Source: Paratinospora sagittata
Taxonomy: Eukaryota; Streptophyta; Magnoliopsida; Ranunculales; Menispermaceae
NCBI GenBank assembly: GCA_035771175.1
Contig: CM069608.1
Location: 24,744,519 to 24,808,518, forward strand
Reading direction: 5' to 3'
Length of the DNA stretch: 64,000 nt
Of this stretch, positions 20,641-32,677 are shown in pieces (within the stretch, counting starts at the first letter, position 1; the number at the start of each line of letters is the position of its first letter). Under the pieces are notes generated by a model. That model had not been told where the DNA came from and did no database searches. It worked only from the letters and a program-made list of their open reading frames with translations. Position numbers and translations under genes: made by a program.

Positions 20641-21519
20641 GTGTAATTTTTTTTTGCTTGTTCATTAAGTTGTCTTTCATCTCTCATTCATATTTTGATG
20701 CTTTATTATATTTGAATGACTGATCTGCTTGAATTTGTGTGAATGCTATATTTCCTATTCATATGCTGCACACACTTGTCTTCGTTTGTAAGCTGCTTGA
20801 TTCATTCTTTTGAATGCTTGCTTATATGATCTTAATGTTCTCTTTAGCTGACTTTGATACATATTTCTGTTTGAAGTTTTTATTACCATGTTCAGTATAT
20901 TTGCGGCATCATTCTTGACTAGTCACATCTATTTTTAGTATCTGATATGCATATATGTGACTGTCTGACAAATATCATGAGTATACTTATTTTGCATCTT
21001 ATATAATATCATGATTAATTTATCTTGAACTTTTGTGCTATCTGATTATCTGATGATCAGGTACACAATAGCTAGGTTGTACTTTAACAATTGATTTCTG
21101 CCTATGCTAGTTCAAATCATATTCATGCTTACTCTGATCTTAGAAAATCTTATCTACATGATTCATGTTTCTGCAAAAAGAATATAGGCCATGTATACAA
21201 TTTCATATCATACGCCTATATCTTGAAAAGATTTTTGCCTACACTTATGATTACTATCTTTTGGCATTATTTCTTCTATGATTTTTTGACTTTTATTCAT
21301 CTGCTTCATACCATATCATGATAGCATCAAACTCATGGATATTTTATTTCGAATGAGTACATACTCTTTCAAATGCTTTCTCATTAGAATCATTGTATAA
21401 AACATTCTAGGCCATGCTTCAATTGAAATTTTATGCCTATAATAGGAAAATGAATGTATGTTGTTGCTTGATTGATATCTATGAATTTTAGCATATATTC
21501 AGTATGTTTAGACTTTGAT
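20641..21519 (+). other. Non-coding, probable Sirevirus 3' untranslated region (left part)
   Basis: T-rich, low-complexity sequence with no supported gene. It continues at 24401 after the solo LTR. Phrases such as ATAGCTAGG(T/C)(T/C)GT and AATTTTATGCCTAT/TTTTGCCTATG recur in both parts, showing an internally repetitive untranslated region. Confidence 0.45.
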
Positions 21520-24400
21520 TGTGGCGACCCCGCACCCCGAACCACCAACCCCGCTAGGAATGGCATGCGGAATGCCGGGGCGGGAAGCCCGACATAGGCA
21601 TCTCAAACCAGTCCTCAACCCTCATGAGGTGGTTGAGACCCTACGAGCCTTATCCCAAACAACGACATAATATAAACAGATACTAAACAAAACTACCAAC
21701 TGTATTAATCATCGAAGACAAGAAATACTCCATAAAAATGAACCATAAATAAAACCATAATCCCTACAGTCCATCAAGATTGACATACAAATAAAGTCCA
21801 AAACTATGGGTACAAAAAAACTGTCATATGCCCACATGGTCTATCTAACAAGTCCCAACTCACCCATACCACAATGTGGTAAGTGTTATAATTACATAGT
21901 CCAAAATATAATACATCATAATTTAAAACACAGTTCAATCAAAATGCCTTTCAACTCACATCGAGGCCTTGGATTCTCTCGCCGGCAAGGCCCTCAAGAT
22001 ATGACTACTCCTTTGCCCTTATTCAGGACAGAAGGACCTGAAAGAGGAAAATGAGGGTGAGCCAACGATGCCTAGTGAATAGAATTCAAATATGCTATCA
22101 ATACTCATCAATAAATACCATGTATGCATGTCAATGTGTAGCATGATTAAAAGCTCATAACATATAGATATCAAGCATTTATAATAAGTTCGATGCAAGT
22201 AAAAGCTTATCAATTTGGATCCACATTCCACATGCATTGGGGTTACTAGTGCACGTCTATTTCACCGTACCATTCACCGTAGCATTCTCATCCCCAAATA
22301 TTTCCTTTTTAAAACCCTCTTAGGGCAAGGTTAAGTCCCCCTATTAGCCAGATAGATGGGCTCAACCAAAGTCATAAGGTTTTCTCAAATCAATGCATCA
22401 TTCAAAACATTAGGACACATTCATGTTTTCAACATACAATATATATAAGTGATATGATGTCATAAAAGATATAGTGATAAATGAAGTCTACTCACAACCA
22501 AGCCTCGCGAGAGTATCTAACCACACACGGACACCAAACCGAATCAACCCAATCAAGGTCCCGAAACATTCATCAATATCCAACCACACATCAGTTTTTA
22601 TGCTCAATCACATAGACATTACACATCAACCCTAAATCAGCTCACATATAGACAATAGGCCTAAATTCCATATAATCCCATCATTCAACTCAAATCACAT
22701 GACTTAGGCCTCTAATGCATAGTTCTCATTCATAAAAAACTCAATTAATCAAAAATACAAATTTTCAATTCCATAGGTATAAACATGCCCAAATTTGGTC
22801 ACTTGATCACAAGTAGGACTAACCCATGATATGGTCACAACCACCAAATCAGTAGCATAATCAACCCTAATCATGCTTAATTAGACTTAAATTGCATCAA
22901 TTCAATGATTCTAGGCCAAAAGCATCAAAAGCCCTAAAATATGATATTTTCCATGCTTAGGCCATATTGCCGATTTACACTAGGTCACCATGTTCAGCCA
23001 TGTATATCACTGATCTCGCATCATGGGTTCATCAACAATGGCAACTAGGTCAACATAGTTGACATGCAACCTATTTGGAAAGGTCTAAGTTCATATTCTA
23101 AATTTAGGTCTAATACAAGCAACCCTACCAATTCTTCATTTAATATTCTGTTCAGATGTATTAATCTACCAACAAAAATATTAAATCACAAAATCAACCG
23201 TACAGATTTAAGTATGTTAAGAAATAAACCTTATGTCCAAAAATCAGATCTATCCAACGATGGACCGAAAAGATAATCCTTTTTGATGAACAAGTCTCTA
23301 ATCAGATAATTTCTCCATTGCTGCTGCAAATACTTGAACTGAGGTGACTATATCACACAAACTACTTGAGCCACCGCCATGTCAACCGATAATAATGCAG
23401 AACGATCCGTTTTGAACCACCTTCTCAAATGTCATATCTATCCAATGGTTAGGATATCTATTAGTTTCATCTAAACTGCGCGAACAATCCAGACTTTCCG
23501 ACCAGCTTTGTTTGGGAGGTTATATCTTTCAAAAACAAACTCCATTCAAGATCTCCACCGACCAGAATGAATACCCATAAGATATGAACTTGATGACAAA
23601 TTTTGAGCTCAATCTAACCATATAGTACCAAGATCCAGCTCTTTGATGAAAATGTTGCTGAGACTTTCCTCAAAGCAACTCCCTCTTTCTTTCTCTTCTT
23701 CTTTCCTTTATCTCCTTTTTTCCTATCTTTCCAGTCATCTCACCCTCTAGGATTTCCTTGGAGAAGAGAAGTAGGGCATGGGACACTTGTCCACTCTCAT
23801 GCACCAACCTTGACATGTGTTGGAGAGGAGAAATGGGGCATGGGACACTTGTCCATTTTCATGCACCAACTTGACATGTATTGGAGAAGAGAAATGGGGC
23901 ATGGGACACTTGTCCATTCTCATGCACCAACTTGACATGTGTTGGTCTCATGCACCAACTTGACATGTGTTGGAGAAGAGAAATGGGGCATGAGACACTT
24001 GTCCATTTTCATGCACCAACTTGACATGTGTTGGTCTCATACTACTCATACCAACCACATGTATTTTAACCAATCTCATGCTTCCATGTATTTTAAATGT
24101 CCAATCCATCTAATACACCAAATAATTTATTCTCATTTATCCTTTAATTCAATCAATCCTAACCCATATCAATTCATGGTTTAATTGGCCCATGCATAAT
24201 AATAACATATGCATTATACTTTAATTTGACATGACCCATATACAATTTATAATGCACATATTTATATACTAATCAAGCATCAAATATACAAACATTAAAC
24301 AACCATCAAACAAACACCAAACATATCAAGGCAACACATAGAGTTTGGGCAAAATATAATTGGGTAATGGGCTAGATGAAATAATTTTCGGGGTGTCACA
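21520..24400 (+). mobile_element. Solo LTR A, about 2.9 kb, TSD TTGAT
   Basis: The 2881-base block starts TGTGGCGACCCCGC and ends GGGTGTCACA, flanked by TTGAT at 21515-21519 and 24401-24405. TG...CA ends and a 5-bp duplication are the mark of an LTR retrotransposon; no internal region is present, so a solo LTR is the simplest reading. A second copy is at 35959-38957. It contains no supported gene. The orientation is arbitrary. Confidence 0.8.
23757..24045 (+). repeat. Minisatellite of about 60 bp in solo LTR A
   Basis: Four full units of the type TTGGAGAAGAGAAATGGGGC ... CTTGACATGTG, plus a shortened 28-base unit between the third and fourth. The copy in solo LTR B has five full units. Open frames across it merely reflect the repeat. 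Confidence 0.85.
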
Positions 24401-25158
24401 TTGATATTCATCGTATATATCTTCATATGTCTAAACTATGAAAGTTTATAATTCTCCATTTCACATGCCATTGATCTTGCTATTATTTAATATTATATTT
24501 TGTATGCATCAATTGACTCTGATTTTTGATATCTAATAGTGTCATGTACTTCAAACAATATACTTTGCATCTTATTAGAATCATAATAGCTAGGCCGTGC
24601 TTAATCATAAATCATTTTGCCTATGTTTACAAATCTTAATGCATACTCTGTGTTTGGACTATTTTTCAAACTTATGCTTATGCCAAACACTAAGGAGAAT
24701 AATTGCCCACGATTAAAAATTCTCAATGAATTCATCTTTCGGCAATTCTTTCTCATTCCCTCTGACTACGATTCTCGGCATCGCCATTATTTAAAGTATT
24801 TTAGCCTATGAATTAGTCAAACTATTTCTCTATGTGCTTAAAAATAAGATATGTTTCTCACGTGGCTACCAGTATAGTAGACCTTACGCATTCTCACGTA
24901 CCTAACTATTACACGTTGTCATAAATCATCTCGAGGGTGAATGCACAAAGTAAGGGAGAGTCTCCATGTAAGGGGGGAGCTTCGCTACTCTACTAAGTCA
25001 TAAGGGGAGATCTTATACTCTTTTCTTCACTTTTCTATGATATCAAAGGGGGAGAAGAAAAATAAGAGGAATAGATTGGGGAAAATAAATTAACATTGAT
25101 CTTTTTGCTTAGGCGTTAAATATTTCGATTTGTTTGTCATCATCAAAAAGGGGAAGAT
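24401..25158 (+). other. Sirevirus-type 3' untranslated region with polypurine tracts
   Basis: It continues 20641-21519 after the solo LTR. Near the end are several purine runs: GGGGGGAGC near 24975, AAAGGGGGAGAAGAAAA at 25044-25061 and AAAAAGGGGAAGA at 25146-25157, the last directly before the LTR. Multiple polypurine tracts are described for Sireviruses. No gene recognised. Confidence 0.6.
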
Positions 25159-25769
25159 TGTTAACCCATACGGTTCATCACTTAGCTCGTCCCTAAATAT
25201 ACTGTGATAAAATATATTTTGATGATCACAAACAAAGTACTTTTCGGTGCTAAACGTGCGTGTAGCAAGATTTCATCAAAGTACCTAAGGAAAACAAAAA
25301 ACCAAGGAACGACTCGACCAAGAAACTCAAAGATCACATCCAACGGTCAAGTTTGTTTCAATCAAAAGGACTTCAACGATCACATCATGATTTCAAGATC
25401 ACTTCACTGGAACGATTCAATCAAGCTTCAAGTCTACATCTCTCGATCTACGTTCAAGTCATTCAACTCCGCGCAATGCTCTTATTGAAGATCTCATAAA
25501 GAAGAGTTGGATTTAGCGGTTACGAGAAATGATAAATACACAAAGTATTTAAGGTATATCCTTCTCTAATCGTTATTGCTCAAAATGTTCTTCGAAACCA
25601 TGCATAAATCATCTGCATATGTTTTTCAAATCTCCATGTTTTGATCATATTTTTTACGATATTTCAAATGATTTAATTTTCTACATTTAATTTTAAATCT
25701 ACCTAGTTTTTATTCGCATTTATCGAATATTTAATCGCGAGTCAAAACTGTTTTCAAAGAATCTTTCAA

Positions 25770-26420
25770 GACGCTAATGATTTAGCAGTGCTCTCTTGAA
25801 CTTGTTAAGTCAGGACGCTGATAACGTTCTAGGTTGAATTGAATTGATTTATTAGGACGCTTACTTGTATAGTAGCGGCCTCCTTTATTAGTCAACCTCT
25901 GAAGTTGTTAGGAAGCTGACTCAGCATCAGCTCACTGAAAGATGTCTTAAGTTCTTCAAAGAATGTTTCTTTGAGGATGCTGATAGTTATAAGTTGAACA
26001 ATCTATTAGGACATTATCTGGATAGGAGCATCATCACCTTTAGGAATCAACTTAGTAACTTTCACGATGATGATTGTCCTTCAGCGTGCTTGTGTCTTTG
26101 TTTAAAATGCTTTTAATTGGTAGAACGCTTACACTGTTGTTGCACCCTCATATTTTGTTTTATGTTTTAAAAGCAAGACGCTTACTCGGATGGTAGCGCC
26201 CTCATACATTGAATTGTTTTAAAACATAGCAGAACGCTAACTGTGTATTAGTGCCCTCAGGTTTAAGTTGTTTATGTGTCAAAGTAAGTCAAGACGCTTA
26301 CGAGTTAGTAGCGCCCTCACTTAAGTGTTCAACAAGATGCTTACACGTAATAAGCGCCCTCAAGGAACAAAACGACAATGTTGATATTATGTGTTAGGAC
26401 ACTGATTGCGGAATCGGGAC
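25770..26420 (+). repeat. GGACGCT...AGCGCCCTC hairpin motifs in LTR 1 U3
   Basis: About eight irregularly spaced motifs. In several, (G/A)ACGCTTAC is followed after 4-9 bases by GTAGCGCCCTC, giving short stems (near 26175, 26290 and 26340). Others are degenerate. The same motif family occurs near 895-1112, 34490-34935 and 48830-49160. Confidence 0.65.
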
Positions 26421-27454
26421 GCTAATTCAACAACCATCACTGTTCGAATAAGTACACTGCATCAGTTTACTTTTTCAGAATATACCTTTGCACAGAGTCC
26501 TTTTCAGACCTATCAGAGATCGTCTTTGATACATGAAATAAGTTTTTCTAAAACTTTCCTTTTTCATGAAATCTGAAAAGAACCAAAATGTTAGTGAAAA
26601 TTGTAGTTGCCATTTTCAAATAACATTCTAGTCGTTGTGTGTAAACGTTCATATTATTTGAACTTCAAATGTCTAATGGCTATGTCCCACTAAGACTATA
26701 AATATCAGCACTTAGGATCAAACAACTTGCCAATCTACTTTTATTGTGCCAATACTTTTTGAAAGTTAGTTTGTGTCAAAATGTTTTTCAAACATTTAAA
26801 CTTTCAAGATATTTTTCACTGATACCTATACGTATTCAAAAGATTTTCATATTGAGCTTCAATTATATTTTATCTTTGAAAATCTGTTTTTAATGGTATC
26901 AACTCAAATTCTCAGCACCGATTCATACTTGGTATTATTCTTGCTGAAGATAGAATTTGAGATATAGTTCATGAGAAATACAGTTGCACTTGATTTCATA
27001 TCATAAGTACTGTATTGAACTATATCAGTAGTTGCGTTAATTACTAATCACTGAACCAAAAGTTTTCATACTTATATTTATTATCTATTTTGAAAATTGT
27101 CTGTGTTTTTTATTTACACTAGTCCTTCAATTTTCAAATCAATGTTTATTTGGTATCATATTATTTTCGAAGAAGCACTAATTTTCATATCACATTATTC
27201 ATGCTTTCCGAAAATGCACTTGAGCAATACCAAACGTTGAAAGGTAAAGGACTATAAGTGTATTTCAACTTAGCATTACCTATTTCATATTTCATATCTT
27301 TGTAGTGCTATGTACTTAGCTTAATTGTAAAGTGTTCTACTTAGTTAGAACCAACATTATTGTGTTGTAATGCTGGTTTGTTTCTGGACTGAAACAACCA
27401 GGACAAGTGAATGTAGTTCACTTAATGATTTCAAGATTGAAATCATGTAACATT

Positions 27455-27775
27455 ATCTTTGAACCTGTAAAAGAGAAGAAGGTTCGTCCTCACCTGCAAG
27501 TAGGAAATCGGTTCATCCTAATCCCGTGAAAGGATAGGTGCGTCCTTAACCTGTAAAAGGATAAGTTATCTCTTAACTTGTAAAAGAGAAACAGTTGTTC
27601 CTTATCCCGTAAAAGGATCACGATTCTTCCTTATCCCGTAAAAGGAAAACAGTTCTTCCTTATCCCGTAAAAGGAAATTTGGTTCATCCTTAGCCCATGA
27701 AAGGATAGGTTTGCCTTTAACCTGTAAAAGGGCAGTTGTAACGGTTTGGTTCTCACCCATAAGAGAATCAGTTAG
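27455..27775 (+). repeat. Array of ten short hairpins in LTR 1 R-U5
   Basis: The unit is about 30 bases, for example TTCCTTATCCCGTAAAAGGA. Each can form a stem around a CCCGTAA-like loop. Stems differ between units but stay complementary: TCCTT/AAGGA, CTCTT/AAGAG, CCTTT/AAAGG, and a final TTCTC...GAGAA. The array lies about 750 bases downstream of the TATA box, so it would be in the RNA. Confidence 0.75.
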
Positions 27776-27985
27776 TGGATTGAGAAAATCCTAATCGGGA
27801 GATTAGGTAGTAGACGTAGGCTCGGCCAAAGCACTATAAATCTATGTGTCTCACGTTTGCAGTTTAGTCCGTGTTCTACTTTCGCATCCAATTCCAATAT
27901 ACTCATGTATATCACTAAGTTATTGGAAGAGATATTTAAAATTGACCATCTCACCCAATTCACACCCCTCTTGGGTGGACCAACA

Positions 27986-30114
27986 ACAATCAAGATGAAA
28001 AGCTCAAAGATTCTAATAGACTATTTGATACCTTTGAGATATCAAAGAATGAATCTCTCAATACAGCATACAACAGATATCAATCCATTCCTGTTAGAAT
28101 GCAAGAACTGAATCAGGAAATACCTGCAAAAATATCTCTAGTGTATTTTTGTGATAAGCTTCGAAAGAAATGGAATGATAAGCTAATTATGTTAGCTGAA
28201 TCTGTTGAACCATGAGAAATGAGTTTAAAAGAGTTGTAACATCTCGCCCGGACGCGCCTAAACCGGCGGTACACTCACGAACGGGGCTCGCATTTGGAGT
28301 TATCACAATGGCAGTAGAGTACGCAGTGAAAATACAATACAATACAAGTCTGATTTCATTAATTTCAAAATATAATTTGTACATGAAATAGTTAAGGGAA
28401 CATTCCTGCACCCAGTCCACCTTAATTTCCTGTGAAAAATTGGATAATAATTGAGTGAGCTTAACGCGCTCAGTGGGTAAAATAGTTCGTGAATATAACA
28501 GTTAATAAAGCATACTTCAATATCAAATATCTTAAATACACGTGAGAGCATCATAATCAATCAATATGTATGTATGCATGACACCGTCTCGTAATGATTT
28601 GATGACTGTACATCGCTTGAGTTCACGTACAAATGTCCCTCCCCAGGCAAAGCCGGGTTCTCATTGTACGTCCCTCCTCAAGATCGATGCTCTGGATTCA
28701 CGTACAGATGTCCCTCCCCAGGAATTCAACTGGGTTCTAATTGTACGTCCCTCTCCAGAGAAATATAATGAATAGCGAGCATCGCTCCTAACTATTCTAT
28801 GAATCATGAACCACATATGTCCCTAGGTGGTGATATGTATGATGTCAATGCATGAACTGGTCTGCATGAACTGGTCCGGTCTTTACTTAACATTTAGACT
28901 GACTTTGGCAACGTCTGGTGATCCTTATCAGGGTCGGTATCATGACGTGCAAGGTTAGGACATTCAGTAATACTTGTATAAGCTAATAACTTTCAATAAG
29001 GCCAACCAGATCAGTCTCCAGTTGAGAGGTGAGACACGAGATCTGCTTAAATACCAATTGCCTAGAGTAGCTCGCTGCCTCCCGTTCACTATTTAAAGTT
29101 ACTGAGGACAAGACCGAGTCTGGCTGAGCCAGATTGACCACAAATCCGGCATTACAATAGTGTAATACATGAACTCCAAATATACAGGCATAAGTATGAT
29201 AGTATGAACGTTATACGAAATAATGCTGTGTAAATGAATCGTAGACATAATAATAAATGAATGTAAACTTTAATAAAAGTTATAAGACACGCAAACCTAT
29301 GTTTCGTTCCCCACCTTCAGATAAGAACTTCTTCTTTCAGATCTGGTGCCTTCCTCCGGACAGAACCGTGTTGTGCAACACAGAAGGTCTCGAAAGAGAG
29401 TCTCAAAAGACTAAAAACTCAGAAAATCACAATTTGGAGTGAATTTGGTATGAGAAATGAGGAGGGGGAGGGCTCCTTATATAGAAGATTTGGCGCCTGA
29501 ATGTTCGGGCGGGTGCCCGAACGATACATTTTTTTTTTTGGTAAAATTCTAGGGTATTACAAGAGTTATGTGATCTCTTGTAAACAATGGAAGGAAGGGG
29601 TGAGACTAAAGACCTAGTTAGAACGTTAGAAGAGTCACTTGTCCACTTTAGAGTTTTATATAGTGAGTCAGTTCATGATAACATTCAACGATTTAGACGT
29701 CTGGTAAATGAACTTGGACACTTTGGAAAAACCATTTCTCATTCTACTTTAGTGCAATATTTTCTAAACAGTTTTCCTGAAAATTGAAAATATAAAGCAG
29801 ATTTTCTAAACGAGTTTTCAAATCCATTTGAAATCAGTTTTCAAGAAATTAATTATATTTTGAGTGGGTTAGAAACTTCATCCGAGAGAGAAGACATTCG
29901 TGCAAATGCACCAAGCAGGAACAGAAGTAAAGTTGCTGATGATTTAAACACAATGAGTCAACAATCCTCAGCAAGCACATCCAAGACGCTCAATGAAAGA
30001 TCTCCTGATAGAATGTCGAGAAAGAAGTCAGCATGGAGAACGAAGATAATGAATTATCTTAGCTGCTTAAAAAAAAGACAGAGTGCACAAGTCGAGGACT
30101 TTACAGTACCTTAA
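27986..30114 (+). pseudogene. Copia-type gag, broken, split by a solo LTR
   Basis: Two gag-like (UBN2-type) segments lie in series. The first (about 27990-28234) reads LFDTFEISKNESLNTAYNRY ... KLRKKWNDKL. After the solo LTR, the second (29567-29787 and on) reads VHDNIQRFRRLVNELGHFGK ... QYFLNSFPEN. The tail (29860-30114) is Ser/Arg-rich with LSGLETSSERE. Stops stand at 28216 and 29785. No zinc knuckle or pol follows. Assignment to copia gag rests on the pattern of the two segments; the duplication is unusual. Confidence 0.5.
28235..29561 (-). mobile_element. Solo LTR of the chromovirus family, TSD AGAGT
   Basis: The 1327-base minus-strand LTR begins TGTAATACCCTAG (29561) and ends GATGTTACA (28235), flanked by AGAGT at 28230-28234 and 29562-29566. 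The TATA box CTATATAAGG is near 29475-29484 and U3 has two palindromic units (near 29495-29525). It is a product of LTR-LTR recombination that removed the internal part. It sits inside the copia gag remnant. Confidence 0.92.
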
Positions 30115-30800
30115 GGTAAAAGTCAAAAATATGCAAAGCTATAAAAGTCACTCTCATCACTGCTGTCATTATTAGAATATATATTTATTAGTGATTATTA
30201 AAAATAAATGATTATCTTCAATCATGCGATGCTTAAAATGCTTAAATATTTTCACTGACTAATTTATTGATGGTTGGTTGATGAAATATAATTTGTGATA
30301 TTGTTTATTCAACCATACAATACTTAAGTTTAATTGATCAAATTTGATTACTATTAGAGTTGAAGTGTCCACAAGCTAACTGACAGCAAATGAGGATGCT
30401 AATGTGCCCAATGACTTTAGTCGATAAAAAACGCCAGTCATAAGAATGACGCTGATCGGTTGCATACGTTAGATGAATTAAACCGCCTTTAGATATTAGG
30501 TTGCGACACATGTGAGTACGTGTCAGGAGCAAGCTTATCGCTTTAGCATCATAAAATCAAACCTTTAGTGACCTAGCAACCACTTTCCTTTTTGATGCCC
30601 TAGGACACTTCGACGAGATATTACTAGGAATTGTTTCAGGATTTACTGTTGAACCTTCATCTTTAACCTTTGGTAAATCTTGATCTTTGTTCATTTTTGA
30701 ATCCTTTAATTCCTATTGTATCAATTTCTGCCTTGTTGCCTCAGCTCTTGATCTCTTTTCGTTTGATTTTCAACAACACCTAAACCCGCAAAGCTTTGCC
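30115..30800 (+). other. No gene recognised between gag-like and env-like regions
   Basis: AT-rich sequence. An intact Ty1/copia element should have protease, integrase, RT and RNase H (about 3 kb) here. I find none of their motifs in any frame, so pol appears deleted. Confidence 0.5.
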
Positions 30801-32677
30801 TCTTTTATGCAAGAAAGAGAGTTGTTTCTCCATCATCACCTCCAAATAAGAGTGTGAGACCAAGAACTAAACCAACTCTGGCCGAACTGGCTAAGGAACC
30901 CACAACATTTGTACCCACTTCTCCTATTGAAACCACTCTGGACCATCTCACCCACCTTCTTCTACCCAGATAAGAAGAAAGGGAAACAAAACAGAGAAGC
31001 TTATTAACCGAGTTGTAATCGATGGATGTTTTGTCAGTTTTGAGTTCTTCATTTACTCTCACCTACACATTTTATCTTTATTCGAGTTCCAAGGCTGGTC
31101 CAATTTACTTATCTTCAATTCGAAATGGTACCCCGGTCTCGTCAGCCAATTCTATTTGAATTTGGTCAATAAACCCTGTTCTGGATTTATAAAATAATCT
31201 ATCGTAAAGGGAAAATCTGTTGAGATTTCTCCCAGATTCTTTTCTGAAGCATTTTCCTTGCCAAGTGATGAAAGTGTCCACATACTTTCATTCACTAAAA
31301 ATAAAGTCCAGTATCCAAACTATAATAGCCTCTCTGCTCTAAATCTTGTTTTGAAGGAAAAAGGACCACTCGAGTGTCGACAAGAAACTCACCAACCAGT
31401 CATTTGAGTTAATCCCCAGAATAATCCACAACATCATTACCCATATCATTCAATCTAAAACCGGCAGTAGGGGTAATGTAAATGACTTAGATTTATTCTT
31501 GATTTGGTGTATTCTCGGAAAGAAGAAAATGAATCTCGCCCACATTCTCATGCATTTTATAGATATTGTAGTTAGCAAAGGAAGAGGTCTCCCTTTTGGA
31601 ATGTACCTTACCACACTATTTGAGAATTGTGGAATTGATTTTAGTGGAAAAGAGTGCAAAGAGATCAGCAGATACAACTTCGTTGGTCAAACCACTGTAA
31701 AATTAATGAGATACACTTATGTCTTTCCATTGGAGAAATGGTTTTCAATGTTAGAAATTCCACATGTAGGAGAATCTAGTGGAATGACTAGAGCCAGTGG
31801 TGAAGATGTCTAAGCAATGAAGAAAACAGTTGCCCAAGCTTCGACTACTCAAGATGAATAGGCTGTGCAAGAACAAGTTGTTACCACAGCTGACATTGAG
31901 CATGTTTCAATTGAAGATGTGGACATTGAATATGCAGAGCAAGCTGTTCATCCTTAAGAACATCTAATGGAAGAGGTGACCCAGATTGCTCAGGCCGTTG
32001 TTGGAGAACATTTGAATGAGTCAGAAAATGCTGATGCAATCTTAGAGGAAATCACCAGAGAGAGGGTTAGTGAGGACTCAAATAAAACCATCTCCATTTG
32101 ATATCCCTGTATCAATGGAATCCCAAGACTCGAAAAAGATTGAGTCTGATGGTGAAAAATGTCATGATACAGAGGGTGATGATCTGGCTATCATACACTA
32201 TCAGGGAAATGACATGAATGTAAAGGCTGATGAAGAAGATCATATTGAAGATTTTCATGAGGCCAATGTTGAGTTCCAAGTAGAAGATGAAATGGAAAAT
32301 ATTCATGAGGAAAGCTCATTTGATCATGAGTCGCCTTCTTATCCTTCTACCAGCGAGCCAATGATGAATTCTTAAGAGAATAAGATTTCCTAAGAATAGT
32401 GAGAGAAGATCAGATATTTGTCATATCTCAGCTAATGACTCCTTTAGAACAAAATCAAGTTCAGCTGAAGAATGAGATATTGGCAGAGGTCCGAGAATCT
32501 CTAAAATCTCAGGAAAGAGTTCAGATTAATGAGATGAAAGAATTTAACTTTCACATGATCTAGGAAACTGCATTGCTCGAGAAAGTGACATAACAAATGG
32601 ACCAACAGTTAAGTGTCATGCAATCTTTGCCTGCTTCATCAATCAATAATGATCTACTTAAGGACATTTGAGATAAC
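30801..32677 (+). pseudogene. Env-like ORF, N-terminal part with plant transposon domain
   Basis: Frame-broken coding sequence. It begins with a Lys/Pro/Ser-rich stretch (PPNKSVRPRTKPTLAELAKE, about 30830-30890). Then come FYLNLVNK, VKGKSVEISPRFFSEAFSLP (about 31150-31260), and from 31450 a frame with LIWCILGKKKMNLAHILMHF, RGLPFGMYLTTLFENCGIDF and RYTYVF. This order matches the 'putative plant transposon protein' family, also seen in ORF0 of the chromovirus. The following part is acidic (32070-32375). In Sireviruses an env-like gene occupies this place. Confidence 0.55.

Larger units (their letters stand above)
25159..27985 (+). repeat. Sirevirus-type LTR 1
   Basis: It starts TGTTAACCCA after a polypurine tract and ends CACCCCTCTTGGGTGGACCA followed by ACA, about 2.83 kb. 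A TATA box (CTATAAATATC) is near 26696. Upstream of it lie GGACGCT/AGCGCCCTC hairpins (25770-26420); downstream are ten CCCGTAA-type hairpins (27455-27775) and GTAGACGTAGGC near the 3' end. The element on its left is the one whose 3' LTR this is; on its right gag-like sequence starts with no recognisable primer site. Confidence 0.7.

Noticed and set aside
23747..23938. Open frame of 63 codons repeated identically at 38242-38433
   Set aside because: It is the translation of the 60-base minisatellite.
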